Shown piece by piece: positions 8,361 through 16,861 of a DNA stretch of 39,743 bases (its first letter is position 1; each line of letters opens with the position of its first letter). This stretch comes from Paludibacteraceae bacterium (GTDB lineage: Bacteria; Bacteroidota; Bacteroidia; Bacteroidales; Paludibacteraceae): positions 1-39,743 of the forward strand of contig JAFVTU010000004.1 in assembly GCA_017503075.1 (NCBI GenBank), given 5' to 3'. The notes under the pieces are model-generated. The model worked only from the letters and a program-made list of their open reading frames with translations, made no database searches and had not been told where the DNA came from. Position numbers and translations under genes: made by a program.

Positions 8361-10451
8361 CAGCGACAGCTGAATCCGTCCGCGTTGTTTATCGATGTCA
8401 ATCACTTTTACCATCACGTGTTGATGCAGTGCGACCACTTCCGTTGGGCTGCTGATGCGGCGATTGCTCATCTCTGAGATGTGTACTAGTCCATCTTTAT
8501 GCACGCCTATATCCACAAAAGCACCGAAATTAGCAATATTGGTCACTATGCCTGGTAGCCTCATGCCTATTTGCAGGTCATCAATGGTATGCACGTTCTC
8601 GTCGAAATGCCATTCTTCCAATTGTTCGCGTGGATCGCGACTAGGTTTCTCCAACTCGCGCATGATGTCTTGGAGCGTAGGCAATCCCACTTTATCGCTC
8701 ACGTAGCGCTGCAGATCAATCTTCTCGCGTAGATTAGCATGGCTCATCAGGTCGCTCACGTTACATTTCAGGTCTTTTGCCATCTGCTCTACGATATTGT
8801 AGCTCTCTGGGTGAACGGCGGAATTATCCAGTGGGTTATCGGAATTAGTGACGCGCAAGAATCCTGCTGCTTGTTCAAAAGTCTTTGCCCCCATCTTAGG
8901 TACTTTCAGTAGTGCTTTGCGGTTAGGGAACGCACCATTCTCGCTTCGGTAGTTGACGATATTCTGCGCCAATGCAGGTCCTAATCCTGAGACATATGTC
9001 AATATATGCTTGCTCGCGGTGTTGACATCTACGCCTACATGGTTTACTACGCTCTCTACGGTCTGTTGCAGGCTTTCTCCGAGGCGTGTTTGGTTGACAT
9101 CGTGTTGGTATTGTCCTACGCCAATCGATTTTGGATCTATCTTTACTAATTCTGCCAATGGATCCATCAATCGTCTGCCTATGGATACCGCACCACGTAC
9201 AGTCACATCCTCATCAGGAAACTCCTCTCGTGCTATCTTGCTTGCCGAATATACCGATGCACCACTCTCGCTGACCACGAAGAGTTGTGGTGGTGTAGAG
9301 TGGTTCTCTAAGGCGATGCGCACCATTTGCTCACACTCACGAGATGCCGTGCCATTGCCAATGGCGATGGCTTCGATTTGGTAGCGCGCAATCAAGTCTT
9401 GGAGCGTTTTGGTGGAAGTGATGTTGTTGACGAATACCACCGTATGGTGCAACAGGTCTCCTTGTGCGGATAATACGACGGTCTTGCAACCAGTACGGAA
9501 CCCAGGATCAAGTGCTAAGACGCGCTTCTGACCTAATGGTGACTCAAGCAATAGTTGACGAAGGTTTTGTGCAAATACACGTATCGCTTCTTCGTCTGCT
9601 CTTTCTTTGCTAGCTGCGGCAAATTCGGTTTCGATGGATGGTTTGAGTAGCCGCTTATAGCTATCCTCCATAGCAAGTTCCACTTGGTACGTGGTGTCGC
9701 TGCTAGTTTTAAGGAATAGTCGCGCTAACTTATCCAATGCTTTTTCGCTATCGGGAGATATGTCCACGCGGATAAATCCTTCTGCTTCTGCACGACGGAT
9801 AGCCAATAGGCGATGGGAAGTGATGCGGCGGAGTGGCTCTTTCACTGCAAAATAATCGCGGTATTTCTGTGCCTCTTCGTCTGATTCTTTGCCTTTTATG
9901 ACTTTAGTGGTCAAGATAGCAGAATAGGTAAACTCTCGGCGAATACTATTTCTAGCTTGCTCATCTTGACTAATCCACTCGGCAATGATATCCCTTGCGC
10001 CCTGCAACGCTTCATCTTGCCTCTCGCCTAATCGCCTAATCGCCTCATCACCTTCACGTTTTTGTTCAAAAATAGCTTTTGCGAGTGGCTCATATCCTTG
10101 TTCACGAGCCACATCAGCACGTGTTTTTCGGTGCGGCTTATATGGTAAATAGATATCCTCTAGTTCGGTTAAATCCCATGAGTTTTCAATACGAGCTTTG
10201 AGTTCAATGGTCAATTTTCCTTGTTCTTCTATCGTTTTTAGGATAGTTGCTTTGCGATCTTCAATCTCTAAATAACGATGGTATTCGTCGGCTATAGCGG
10301 CAATCTGCACTTCATCTAGACTACCCGTCTTCTCCTTGCGATAACGCGCAATGAAAGGGATAGTAGCATTCTCATTGAGAAGCGCCACAGTGGCAGCCAC
10401 CTGTTTAGCAGCTACCCCTACTTTCGCCGATATCAATCCGAAATATTCCAT
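8352..10451 (-). CDS. tex: Transcription accessory protein Tex (S1 RNA-binding)
   Basis: This 699-residue protein is full length for the Tex family. Its order is an N-terminal helical segment with ATIPFIARYRKEKTGSLDE, a YqgF/RNase H-like domain (LALDPGFRTGCKTVVL, about 320-440), the VGQYQHDVNQ segment, helix-hairpin-helix motifs (about 480-560; ILTYVSGLGPALAQNIV, LLKVPKMGAKTFEQAAG) and a C-terminal S1 domain (MRLPGIVTNIANFGAFVDIG, about 625-699). Tex binds nucleic acid and influences transcription and tolerance of difficult templates. Its last codons overlap a low-complexity repeat. A good promoter lies just upstream on the minus strand. Confidence 0.97.
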   Translation of the reverse strand: MEYFGLISAKVGVAAKQVAATVALLNENATIPFIARYRKEKTGSLDEVQIAAIADEYHRYLEIEDRKATILKTIEEQGKLTIELKARIENSWDLTELEDIYLPYKPHRKTRADVAREQGYEPLAKAIFEQKREGDEAIRRLGERQDEALQGARDIIAEWISQDEQARNSIRREFTYSAILTTKVIKGKESDEEAQKYRDYFAVKEPLRRITSHRLLAIRRAEAEGFIRVDISPDSEKALDKLARLFLKTSSDTTYQVELAMEDSYKRLLKPSIETEFAAASKERADEEAIRVFAQNLRQLLLESPLGQKRVLALDPGFRTGCKTVVLSAQGDLLHHTVVFVNNITSTKTLQDLIARYQIEAIAIGNGTASRECEQMVRIALENHSTPPQLFVVSESGASVYSASKIAREEFPDEDVTVRGAVSIGRRLMDPLAELVKIDPKSIGVGQYQHDVNQTRLGESLQQTVESVVNHVGVDVNTASKHILTYVSGLGPALAQNIVNYRSENGAFPNRKALLKVPKMGAKTFEQAAGFLRVTNSDNPLDNSAVHPESYNIVEQMAKDLKCNVSDLMSHANLREKIDLQRYVSDKVGLPTLQDIMRELEKPSRDPREQLEEWHFDENVHTIDDLQIGMRLPGIVTNIANFGAFVDIGVHKDGLVHISEMSNRRISSPTEVVALHQHVMVKVIDIDKQRGRIQLSLKV

Positions 10452-10471
10452 GTTACAAATTATTTAGCACG

Positions 10472-10502
10472 CAAAGGTAGTAAAAATATTTGGAACACGC
10501 AA
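10472..10502 (-). promoter_or_regulatory. Bacteroidota-type promoter of tex
   Basis: On the minus strand TTG (10500-10502) and TACCTTTG (10472-10479) are separated by exactly 20 nt, matching the primary sigma consensus of Bacteroidota. The tex ATG follows about 20 nt downstream. Confidence 0.8.
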
Positions 10503-10568
10503 GAATTACGCATTAAAAGTACCTTTTAATGTTATTTTTCACAAAATACAGTTCAATTTCCATATTAT

Positions 10569-10599
10569 TTGCATGGTTCAAAAAAAAATTGTAACTTTG
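10569..10599 (+). promoter_or_regulatory. Bacteroidota-type promoter, divergent from tex
   Basis: TTG (10569-10571), a 20-nt spacer, then TAACTTTG (10592-10599). It shows that the ATG at 10569 cannot be the translation start of the following gene and supports the ATG at 10653. Confidence 0.8.
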
Positions 10600-10652
10600 C
10601 AAGCGATTGTACATCTTTTTCAATTAAGACGCAAAAAACAGATATAAGAATT

Positions 10653-10991
10653 ATGAGAGACATAGTAGATTTAATCGAGGTTGACAATGACGCTCCGTAT
10701 TCGTATTGGGTTTCGGTGGAAGTCACGGAGAAACAGGAAATGATTGTCGAATTGGAGTACAAGAACTTCGAGAACCATGCCCATGACTACAAGCAACAAG
10801 CCATTGTGGATAGCGAAAACACCGCCATCATATCCGATTACTTGCAAGTGCAGTTATCTGACCTCACCGAATATTTGCACGACGAGTACTACCACTCCAT
10901 CTGCTATAACGAGAGCGAAGATGCCGAGGGGCTTTTTGCTGACCTCTTGGACCTCATCCTCGATTGCGGTGCTAAGTATAAGTTAAAGTAG
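10653..10991 (+). CDS. Acidic protein of unknown function (112 aa)
   Basis: The start at 10653 (MRDIVDLIEVDND) is chosen because the promoter's -7 box lies at 10592-10599, inside the longer frame. The protein is strongly acidic, with predicted beta-strands in the first half (YWVSVEVTEKQEMIVELEY) and helices in the second. There is no signal peptide, membrane segment or motif that I know. It lies 90 nt upstream of the TrkA-N/RyR membrane protein with no clear promoter between, so it may be the first gene of that module. It is probably cytoplasmic; the function is unknown. Confidence 0.7.
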   Translation: MRDIVDLIEVDNDAPYSYWVSVEVTEKQEMIVELEYKNFENHAHDYKQQAIVDSENTAIISDYLQVQLSDLTEYLHDEYYHSICYNESEDAEGLFADLLDLILDCGAKYKLK

Positions 10992-11081
10992 AGGGAGCGA
11001 AGGGAAGTAAAAATAAATTGCGTAATCTAGCATCTAATAACACACACATAACACGCAATTAATATATCAATACACACGATT

Positions 11082-13889
11082 ATGGAAATTTGGATAAACA
11101 TTGCAGGCGTTTTAGGATTAGTCTTTTTACTGGGCATGCTGATATGGTTTTGCGCCAAACCAATAGCACGAGATCAGTTGCTAGTGACATTCAATTGGAA
11201 GTATTTCCTCCTCGTAGCACTAATAATGATTGCATGTACTGCACTGATAGCATGGGCATTATCGATGCATTGGGTGAATAGTTTCAATGCCGAGAATGAC
11301 TTTTATCGTGCCGTCCAGTTTAGTCTAAAGATGAAAGAAGCTAAAGATGGCGATTTGAATATATTCTCATTCATCTTAGTCATGCTCTTCCAAGTCGTGG
11401 TGTTTGAGGGTCTAGTACTAGCGACCATCGTAGGCTGGACAGGACGCCGTGCGAAACGCTACCAAAATGGTGAAGTGAGATACCACTGTGTAGGAGTATT
11501 CAAAGGTATCTTAAGACGGGATGATTTTGCTGTCGTTATCGGTGCCAATGAGGTTGCGCCATCTGTAATCAAGAACCTATTGAAACACGAAGACAAGAAG
11601 AAAAACTCTCTCAACTACGCACACGAAAACGAGAACAAATATGTCATTTTGCAAACGAGTGGCAATGTGGCTAAGGTTCGCCAAATGCTGCAATCTTATC
11701 TGACGGAGAAAGAGTATAATCGTGTAATTATCTATAGCGATCTGCGCAATTCCTACGAAGGACTACAACACTTGCACCTGCAGCATGCATCTGAAATCTA
11801 TGTACTAGGCGAGAACACCACTCTCAATGGCGGCGAGACATTCCACGACACCATGAATATGCGCTGCGTGAATATGATCGCCAAGGTGTTGAGCAACAAA
11901 AAGGCACATAGAAGACTACTAAAACGAAGCTGTAGGTTGGATAGCAGAATCGCCAAACTGAATCAGGAGATTAAATGGCTGAGTGATAACCAAACCGAGA
12001 AAAACCAAAAGAAGGCTGAAAAGCTTAAGAATGGCATTAAGAAGAGATTAGAAAATAGATTATCACGCATTAATGACAAGATAGACCATCGCAAGAGAGT
12101 CTGCAAAGTACTCTTTGAGTACCAAACTACCTACTCTATTTTCCAATTCTCGGATGTCACGGAGGAGGTTAAGCAGGCTATGCACTTTATCCCATTCAAT
12201 CGCTACGAGTCATGGGCTCGCCGCGTGATTGTGGACAACCATGCATTGGCGCTCATTGATGAGAATGACGACAAGTGTAAACACGCAACAGAATACGACA
12301 ACAAAGTAACTTACAGACCACTTGATGGTTATGAGGGCATTCGATTTGATGATAAGCAACGCGTACACTTTATCGTAGTGGGCATGTCCAAGATGGGTGT
12401 AGCCATGGGCGTGCAAGCGCTATTCCAAGCCCACTACCCTAACTATGTTAACCATAAAGTCGGAAACCCTAGAAGCCGCATCACCTTCATTGATGCCAAT
12501 GCGGAGCAGGAGATGCAGTTCTTCAAAGGACGCTACGCTTCGCTATTCGAACTAGCGCGCCATCGCTATATAGATGCCAACACATGCAAAGAGAACCAAC
12601 TCAATAGTCGCTATGGTTGGGTAGATCCTACACGGCAGAAAGACTACCCATGGATGCATCTAAGCAAAGGGGGTAAGAACTTCTTAGATGTGGAGATTGA
12701 GTTTGTGAAGGGCGAGTTGGAGTCAGATGGAGTGCGCGAATATCTGCGCCAAGTGACGGCAGACGACAAATCCATGGTCACTATAGCTATCTGTTTGCCA
12801 GAGACACATCAGGCAGTAGCTGCCGCATTGTATATGCCAGCAGAGGTATATCCTCAGGTAAAAGAGATATGGGTATATCAACGCGAGGCAGCAGATATCA
12901 TTCGCAATCTCAACCCAGAGAACGACAACAAAGAGTTGAATGAACATTATAAGAAACTCAAACCATTTGGTATGCTCTACGGCGAATACATCGATAGTCG
13001 CACCTACTACCTCAAGGCGTTGCTAGTCAATGGTATATATGATTTGGATAAGAAAAGTGTTTTAGACCCACTTGACATGGATGACAAAACAACCTACAAA
13101 GACCTACGCAAGCGTTGGAATGGTTTGTCCGTAGCATTGAAGTGGTCAAATAAGTATTTTGCTGATACAATATACCAAAAGATCAGGAGTGCTATGCCTA
13201 CCCCACTAAAAGAAGATGCTGCTATTGGTGGATACAATAATCCTGCATTTTTCACCGAGGGGTGGTACGAAGAAATAAAGAATGCTTTGCAGAAGGCCGA
13301 TGGACTAGCAGAATGCGAGCACAACCGCTGGAATATACAACAACTGTTATTAGGGTTCACTCCTGCCGACAAAACAACATATCAATATATATGTACAGAA
13401 CAGAAGAAGACAGCTAAGCAACTTTCTCCACTCAGCAAGAAGAAAGAAAAATTTATCAAGGATAATACAAATTATTTGAAGAAATTATTGGAGGATATTA
13501 AAAATAAATTCCCAGCGAACGATTTGACGGAAAATGTGGACGATTTGAATTTCACTGAACTATTAGCGTTTATAGCTGAGAAAAACAAAAAGATTAAGAA
13601 GGAAAAGAATCAGATTGTCATCGATGCAGAGATGAGTGCACAACTTCAGGCAATGAAAGAGTGTGAGAAAAAAATCAACGAAATTAATAAACCTTTGACA
13701 CGATACAAAAAAGCACTCAAGTCCCCTATTAACAAGATTCACTACTGTATCTGCGATTTCGATCACCTGTACGCTGTGGACCCTGGTGCTAAGAAGTATG
13801 ATAAAAAGCTAAATGATAACATACCATTGATTCTCAAGTTGGTGGATGGGTATCACTATAAGAAGAAAGCAACAAACGCTACTAATTAA
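11082..13889 (+). CDS. Membrane TrkA-N/RyR domain protein (935 aa)
   Basis: Two or three membrane segments lie in the first 125 residues (5-27, 42-62, about 98-120). A first Rossmann-like segment (FAVVIGANEVAPSVIKNLL, near 150) follows, then a coiled coil (about 286-340). A second TrkA-N-type Rossmann segment (HFIVVGMSKMGVAMGVQALF, near 429) leads to TIAICLPETHQAVAAALYMP. A RyR-like helix (GLAECEHNRWNIQQLLLGF, near 740) and a Lys-rich coiled C-terminus end it. TrkA-N domains bind NAD(H) or related nucleotides. RyR domains are known in bacteria, including Bacteroides, and may bind nucleotide-like ligands. It begins a run with a second RyR protein and a metallopeptidase. I infer a membrane-anchored ligand sensor. 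Domain calls are by motif. Confidence 0.75.
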   Translation: MEIWINIAGVLGLVFLLGMLIWFCAKPIARDQLLVTFNWKYFLLVALIMIACTALIAWALSMHWVNSFNAENDFYRAVQFSLKMKEAKDGDLNIFSFILVMLFQVVVFEGLVLATIVGWTGRRAKRYQNGEVRYHCVGVFKGILRRDDFAVVIGANEVAPSVIKNLLKHEDKKKNSLNYAHENENKYVILQTSGNVAKVRQMLQSYLTEKEYNRVIIYSDLRNSYEGLQHLHLQHASEIYVLGENTTLNGGETFHDTMNMRCVNMIAKVLSNKKAHRRLLKRSCRLDSRIAKLNQEIKWLSDNQTEKNQKKAEKLKNGIKKRLENRLSRINDKIDHRKRVCKVLFEYQTTYSIFQFSDVTEEVKQAMHFIPFNRYESWARRVIVDNHALALIDENDDKCKHATEYDNKVTYRPLDGYEGIRFDDKQRVHFIVVGMSKMGVAMGVQALFQAHYPNYVNHKVGNPRSRITFIDANAEQEMQFFKGRYASLFELARHRYIDANTCKENQLNSRYGWVDPTRQKDYPWMHLSKGGKNFLDVEIEFVKGELESDGVREYLRQVTADDKSMVTIAICLPETHQAVAAALYMPAEVYPQVKEIWVYQREAADIIRNLNPENDNKELNEHYKKLKPFGMLYGEYIDSRTYYLKALLVNGIYDLDKKSVLDPLDMDDKTTYKDLRKRWNGLSVALKWSNKYFADTIYQKIRSAMPTPLKEDAAIGGYNNPAFFTEGWYEEIKNALQKADGLAECEHNRWNIQQLLLGFTPADKTTYQYICTEQKKTAKQLSPLSKKKEKFIKDNTNYLKKLLEDIKNKFPANDLTENVDDLNFTELLAFIAEKNKKIKKEKNQIVIDAEMSAQLQAMKECEKKINEINKPLTRYKKALKSPINKIHYCICDFDHLYAVDPGAKKYDKKLNDNIPLILKLVDGYHYKKKATNATN

Positions 13890-13891
13890 TT

Positions 13892-14095
13892 ATGGCACTA
13901 ACAACCCTACAAAAAGACGCAATATTAAGCAATCTACCTTCTGTTTTCGCCAATGAAGAAGGTCGCATCAAGCTCGCAGAATATATCATAGCAGGTGAGA
14001 TTAGTTGGGAAGAGATTGAGGAAATGGGTTCATTGTCTGCATCTCAGATAGCAGAGTTGCGGTTGATTGTTAGCCTAAAAAGGAGTGCCAAGTAA
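13892..14095 (+). CDS. Small helical protein (67 aa)
   Basis: This gene begins 2 nt after the stop of the TrkA-N/RyR gene, so the two are almost certainly translationally coupled. The sequence (MALTTLQKDAILSNLPSVF, then GEISWEEIEEMGSLS and a helical tail) predicts four short helices and no membrane segment. I do not recognise the family. Tight coupling suggests an accessory or partner subunit of the large protein; this is inference. Confidence 0.75.
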   Translation: MALTTLQKDAILSNLPSVFANEEGRIKLAEYIIAGEISWEEIEEMGSLSASQIAELRLIVSLKRSAK

Positions 14096-14097
14096 TA

Positions 14098-14131
14098 TAT
14101 GCCATTTTGTCAGTACTGTAATGATGGCATA
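14098..14131 (+). other. Intergenic hairpin
   Basis: TATGCCAT (14098-14105) and ATGGCATA (14124-14131) form an 8-bp stem between the small helical gene and the RyR gene. There is no U tract, so it is more likely a processing or stability element than a terminator. Confidence 0.4.
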
Positions 14132-14177
14132 CAATTTGATTAAAAATAAGTGTCTTAATCACTTAACTAACAAATAA

Positions 14178-14477
14178 ATGAAAATGAAACCTACTTACAT
14201 TCCTAAACCTGAGAATTTGGACAATATCCAATTGTCCGAGGAATTAAACGGCCTAGTAGAAGCTATGGCAAAGAATGTCCACGAAGTGTGGGCGCAATCG
14301 CGCATCGAACAAGGTTGGACCTATGGTCCAGAGCGCAACGATCAGCTCAAACATCATCCATGTCTTGTACCTTATGAGGAGCTGCCCGAAGTGGAGAAAG
14401 CCTACGACCGCGACACCGCCGTCGGTACCCTAAAACTCATCAGCCGATTAGGATTTAAGATTACCAAGGAGTCATAA
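14178..14477 (+). CDS. Stand-alone RyR domain protein
   Basis: This 99-residue protein consists almost wholly of a canonical RyR domain: LVEAMAKNVHEVWAQSRIEQ, then GWTYGPERNDQLKHHPCLVP and YEELPEVEKAYDRDTAVGTL. RyR domains are named after the animal ryanodine-receptor repeat, and single-domain versions occur in Bacteroides. The start MKMKPTYIPKPE follows a short gap after the preceding gene. No membrane segment or signal is seen. It may bind the same ligand as, or interact with, the RyR-bearing membrane protein upstream. The metallopeptidase gene begins 4 nt later. Confidence 0.9.
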   Translation: MKMKPTYIPKPENLDNIQLSEELNGLVEAMAKNVHEVWAQSRIEQGWTYGPERNDQLKHHPCLVPYEELPEVEKAYDRDTAVGTLKLISRLGFKITKES

Positions 14478-14481
14478 GGTT

Positions 14482-15477
14482 ATGTCTATTTACAGCAGTA
14501 AATTGGGCTACCAGCATTATCAGGAAGGCGAGTACCAGCAAGCAGTCAGTTGCTTCACTAAAGGTCTGCTTTTCGATTGGGGATGTGTCGATTGGTTAGC
14601 CCACTGCTACAAACATGGCTATGGTGTAGAGCAGGACCTTTCGATGGCAAAGGATTTATACTCCAGTTGCTATAACAGTAGCACTTGTATCCAGAGGAGA
14701 AATTCCTATTTCCAAGGGCTTCGCAAGCAGATGGATGCACTGCAGCACATACCTGATTACCAAGCCATCACACGCTATATTGACGGCATAGGCAATGTAC
14801 GTGTCGTAAAAAGCCGAAATGTCATAGAACCTCGCATGCGTTGCAATCAAGACGAGATCCTCGTCACAGTCGAAGACAGTCAACCGTTCCTGCTAGGCAT
14901 TTCCTATGCGCTGTACTATGTACCGCGGAGCAACAGCGAATGGACATGTGACGGTCAGAACCGCTACTACGATGGCTATACCCTCCAGACCGACCATTTT
15001 CGTTTGCAGGTGCAGCGCGGTACCACCGATAGTTATGTCAGCCAAATTGATGGCGAACTATGCCAACTATTTTTCCCCAAGAACGCTTGCCTAGACTACT
15101 TCTATGTGCAAAAATTCATCCACCGAAAGGTGAAAGACTTGCTTTTCAAACGCGCTAAGCAGGTTTTACCAGGGGTCTTGCGACGCGTGTCTGAGCGTAT
15201 AAAGGTTCCTTATGAGGAATGCGAAGTGGTCAGAACACTCTACTCGTATGCTGCGCGGAATTACGATCAAGGCAAAAGAATCGCGCTCAGCACCACTTGT
15301 CTGCAATTGCCTAAAGAGAGTCTTGAGGCGCTATGTATACACGAACTTACACACAATTTCATAGGCGGTCACAGGGCAGAATTCTATCACAAACTGATTG
15401 AACTGGGAGGCAAAGAAGCCTACCAACTAGACAAGAATCTATGGAAAGAGGATAAATGGCCATACCTGCAAATTTAA
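14482..15477 (+). CDS. Sel1/TPR-like protein with YgjP-type metallopeptidase domain
   Basis: This 331-residue protein has two parts. Residues 1-70 look like Sel1/TPR helices (YQHYQEGEYQQAVSCFTKGL, CYKHGYGVEQDLSMAKDLY). The C-terminal region ends with the zinc site HELTHNFIGGH (residues 287-297) followed by RAEFYHKL; the spacing matches YgjP/DUF45 (HELxHxxxxxH, then FW). KRIALSTTCLQLPKESLEAL before it matches the family's strand-helix. It would be a cytoplasmic zinc-dependent peptidase of unknown substrate. It starts 4 nt after the RyR gene, so the two are co-translated. A RyR-peptidase pairing suggests ligand-triggered proteolysis; this is inference. Confidence 0.8.
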   Translation: MSIYSSKLGYQHYQEGEYQQAVSCFTKGLLFDWGCVDWLAHCYKHGYGVEQDLSMAKDLYSSCYNSSTCIQRRNSYFQGLRKQMDALQHIPDYQAITRYIDGIGNVRVVKSRNVIEPRMRCNQDEILVTVEDSQPFLLGISYALYYVPRSNSEWTCDGQNRYYDGYTLQTDHFRLQVQRGTTDSYVSQIDGELCQLFFPKNACLDYFYVQKFIHRKVKDLLFKRAKQVLPGVLRRVSERIKVPYEECEVVRTLYSYAARNYDQGKRIALSTTCLQLPKESLEALCIHELTHNFIGGHRAEFYHKLIELGGKEAYQLDKNLWKEDKWPYLQI

Positions 15478-15605
15478 TTGATAAATTAGGAATCACCCTA
15501 CCCTAATTGCTGGCGACTCTGTAGCCGTATAGAGGAACTGGGGAAGCCCTACTGTTAGTGGTGAGAGAGTAGAGCTTTTTGGACAATCCTACAAAATCCA
15601 AACAC

Positions 15606-15645
15606 AAAAAAATCGCACTGAAAGTAAACTTTCTGCGATTTTTTT
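15606..15645 (+). terminator. Terminator after the RyR module
   Basis: AAAAAAATCGCA (15606-15617) pairs perfectly with TGCGATTTTTTT (15634-15645), with an inner GAAAG/CTTTC stem and a TAAA loop. The T-rich 3' arm gives a good intrinsic terminator. Its last bases overlap the next promoter. Confidence 0.85.
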
Positions 15646-15674
15646 GCGTATATCGAAAACTTTCAGTATCTTTG
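15644..15674 (+). promoter_or_regulatory. Promoter upstream of decayed secreted gene
   Basis: TTG (15644-15646), a 20-nt spacer, then TATCTTTG (15667-15674). It now drives only the frameshifted gene at 15701. Confidence 0.75.
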
Positions 15675-15700
15675 CAGCGTAAATCGTATATGATCTCATT

Positions 15701-15912
15701 ATGAAAAGATTTTATCTCCTCTTTCTCACCATAATGGTTACCACATGCCTCTGGGCTGCATGGGGAATGGCGCAGAATTACAACGATATTCATCTGCCCA
15801 TCTATACGCGTGTGGGTGCACATGACTATATGTTCATAAAGATGATGTAGAGATCATCAGCCGCAAGGAATTGGCACTGCAAGCCCTCCAGTATCAGATG
15901 CAAAAGGAATAA
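15701..15912 (+). pseudogene. Frameshifted remnant of a small secreted protein
   Basis: From the ATG at 15701 a signal-peptide-like frame (KRFYLLFLTIMVTTCLWAAW, then GMAQNYNDIHLPIYTRV) runs 49 codons and stops at 15848-15850. In another frame the sequence continues from 15841 as DDVEIISRKELALQALQYQM then QKE and TAA at 15912, which reads like genuine protein. A single indel near 15840 would join them into about 70 residues. It has its own promoter. I do not recognise the family; loss of a larger middle portion is also possible. Confidence 0.5.
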
Positions 15913-15979
15913 CTAAAACACCAGCTCCATGTCCTATTCCGAAAAAGCAATAATTTTTTGGATTATGTTCCGAAAAAGT

Positions 15980-16010
15980 TTGGTGATTTAGAAAAATAGT
16001 AGTACCTTTG
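15980..16010 (+). promoter_or_regulatory. Promoter of first LRR-TIR unit
   Basis: TTG (15980-15982), a 20-nt spacer ending AAAAATAGTAG, then TACCTTTG (16003-16010). The downstream part is nearly identical to the promoter at 18386-18416, including the leader up to the ATG. Confidence 0.85.
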
Positions 16011-16050
16011 CGTGCGGAATTACAATAAAAACTATAAAACACTAATTATT

Positions 16051-16854
16051 ATGAAACACATTCTATTTACACTATCGCTTCTAGCGATTGCAACCGCTGC
16101 GATGGCTAGTGATTTTACTGTGGATAAAATCACCTATGAGATTACCTCTCAACAGACTGTATCAATTGTGAGTGCGGATTCGACTATTCAATCTGCCAAT
16201 CTTATGCCAACTGTGACCTATCAAGGCATCACCTATAGTGTAACAAGTATAGGAGAACATGCCTTCGCTAATTGCTATTCCCTATCATCCGTTACTATTC
16301 CTAGTAGCGTAACAAGCATAGAAATGGGAGCTTTTGAGGCTTGTTCTTCACTGACATCCATCATCATCCCCAATAGTGTAACGAGCATTGGTAATCACGC
16401 ATTCCATGAATGTGAATCCCTAGCTGCCATTACCATCTCGGATAATTTAACCCATATTGATGGGCAGACTTTTGATGAGACGGCGTTTTACAAAGATCCT
16501 TCCAATTGGGAAGATGGCGTATTATACCTCGGTAATTGCCTCCTTGCTACCCAATCTGACATTTCGGGTGAGTATAGTATAAAAGAAGGCACTCGACTCA
16601 TTGACGCTTCCGCTTTTTCTCATAGCGAGTTGCTTACTGCTATCACCATCCCAAATAGTGTAACAACTATTGAATGGTTAGCGTTCAGCTATTGCACTTC
16701 ACTGAGCACTATTAACTACACGGGCACAATGGAGCAATGGGATAAGGTCATCAAAGGATATAAATGGAACTACAACATCCCCGCTCAAGCGGCTATTTGC
16801 ACAGATGGCTGTATATTACTGCCTAAGTCAGATGACGGCATGATTATACTCTGA
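16051..16854 (+). CDS. Secreted BspA-type LRR protein
   Basis: The start at 16051 is chosen because the promoter's -7 box ends at 16010, ruling out the ATG at 16012. The 267-residue product has a signal peptide (HILFTLSLLAIATAAMAS), a short beta region and BspA-type LRR_5 repeats of about 23 residues ([20 protein letters not shown]). It ends with a conserved cap (YTGTMEQWDKV and ICTDGCILLPKSDD). It is probably exported to the periplasm or surface. It sits 7 nt upstream of the TIR-TM-LRR gene and is probably its co-expressed partner. Its first 65 residues and C-terminus are nearly identical to the protein at 18458-19699. Confidence 0.88.
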   Translation: MKHILFTLSLLAIATAAMASDFTVDKITYEITSQQTVSIVSADSTIQSANLMPTVTYQGITYSVTSIGEHAFANCYSLSSVTIPSSVTSIEMGAFEACSSLTSIIIPNSVTSIGNHAFHECESLAAITISDNLTHIDGQTFDETAFYKDPSNWEDGVLYLGNCLLATQSDISGEYSIKEGTRLIDASAFSHSELLTAITIPNSVTTIEWLAFSYCTSLSTINYTGTMEQWDKVIKGYKWNYNIPAQAAICTDGCILLPKSDDGMIIL

Positions 16855-16861
16855 TATAGAA

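Noticed and set aside
8953-9384. Plus-strand open frame opposite tex
   Set aside because: The composition is that of antisense tex (Ser/Thr/Cys-rich); tex is well supported across the whole interval.
10569-10652. N-terminal extension of the acidic protein starting at 10569
   Set aside because: A TTG/TAACTTTG promoter occupies 10569-10599, so translation must begin downstream.
15503-15823. Minus-strand open frame of 106 codons ending PLYGYRVASN
   Set aside because: The ending looked a little like a FISUMP-type C-terminus, but the frame runs through a terminator and promoter of the plus strand and has no domain.
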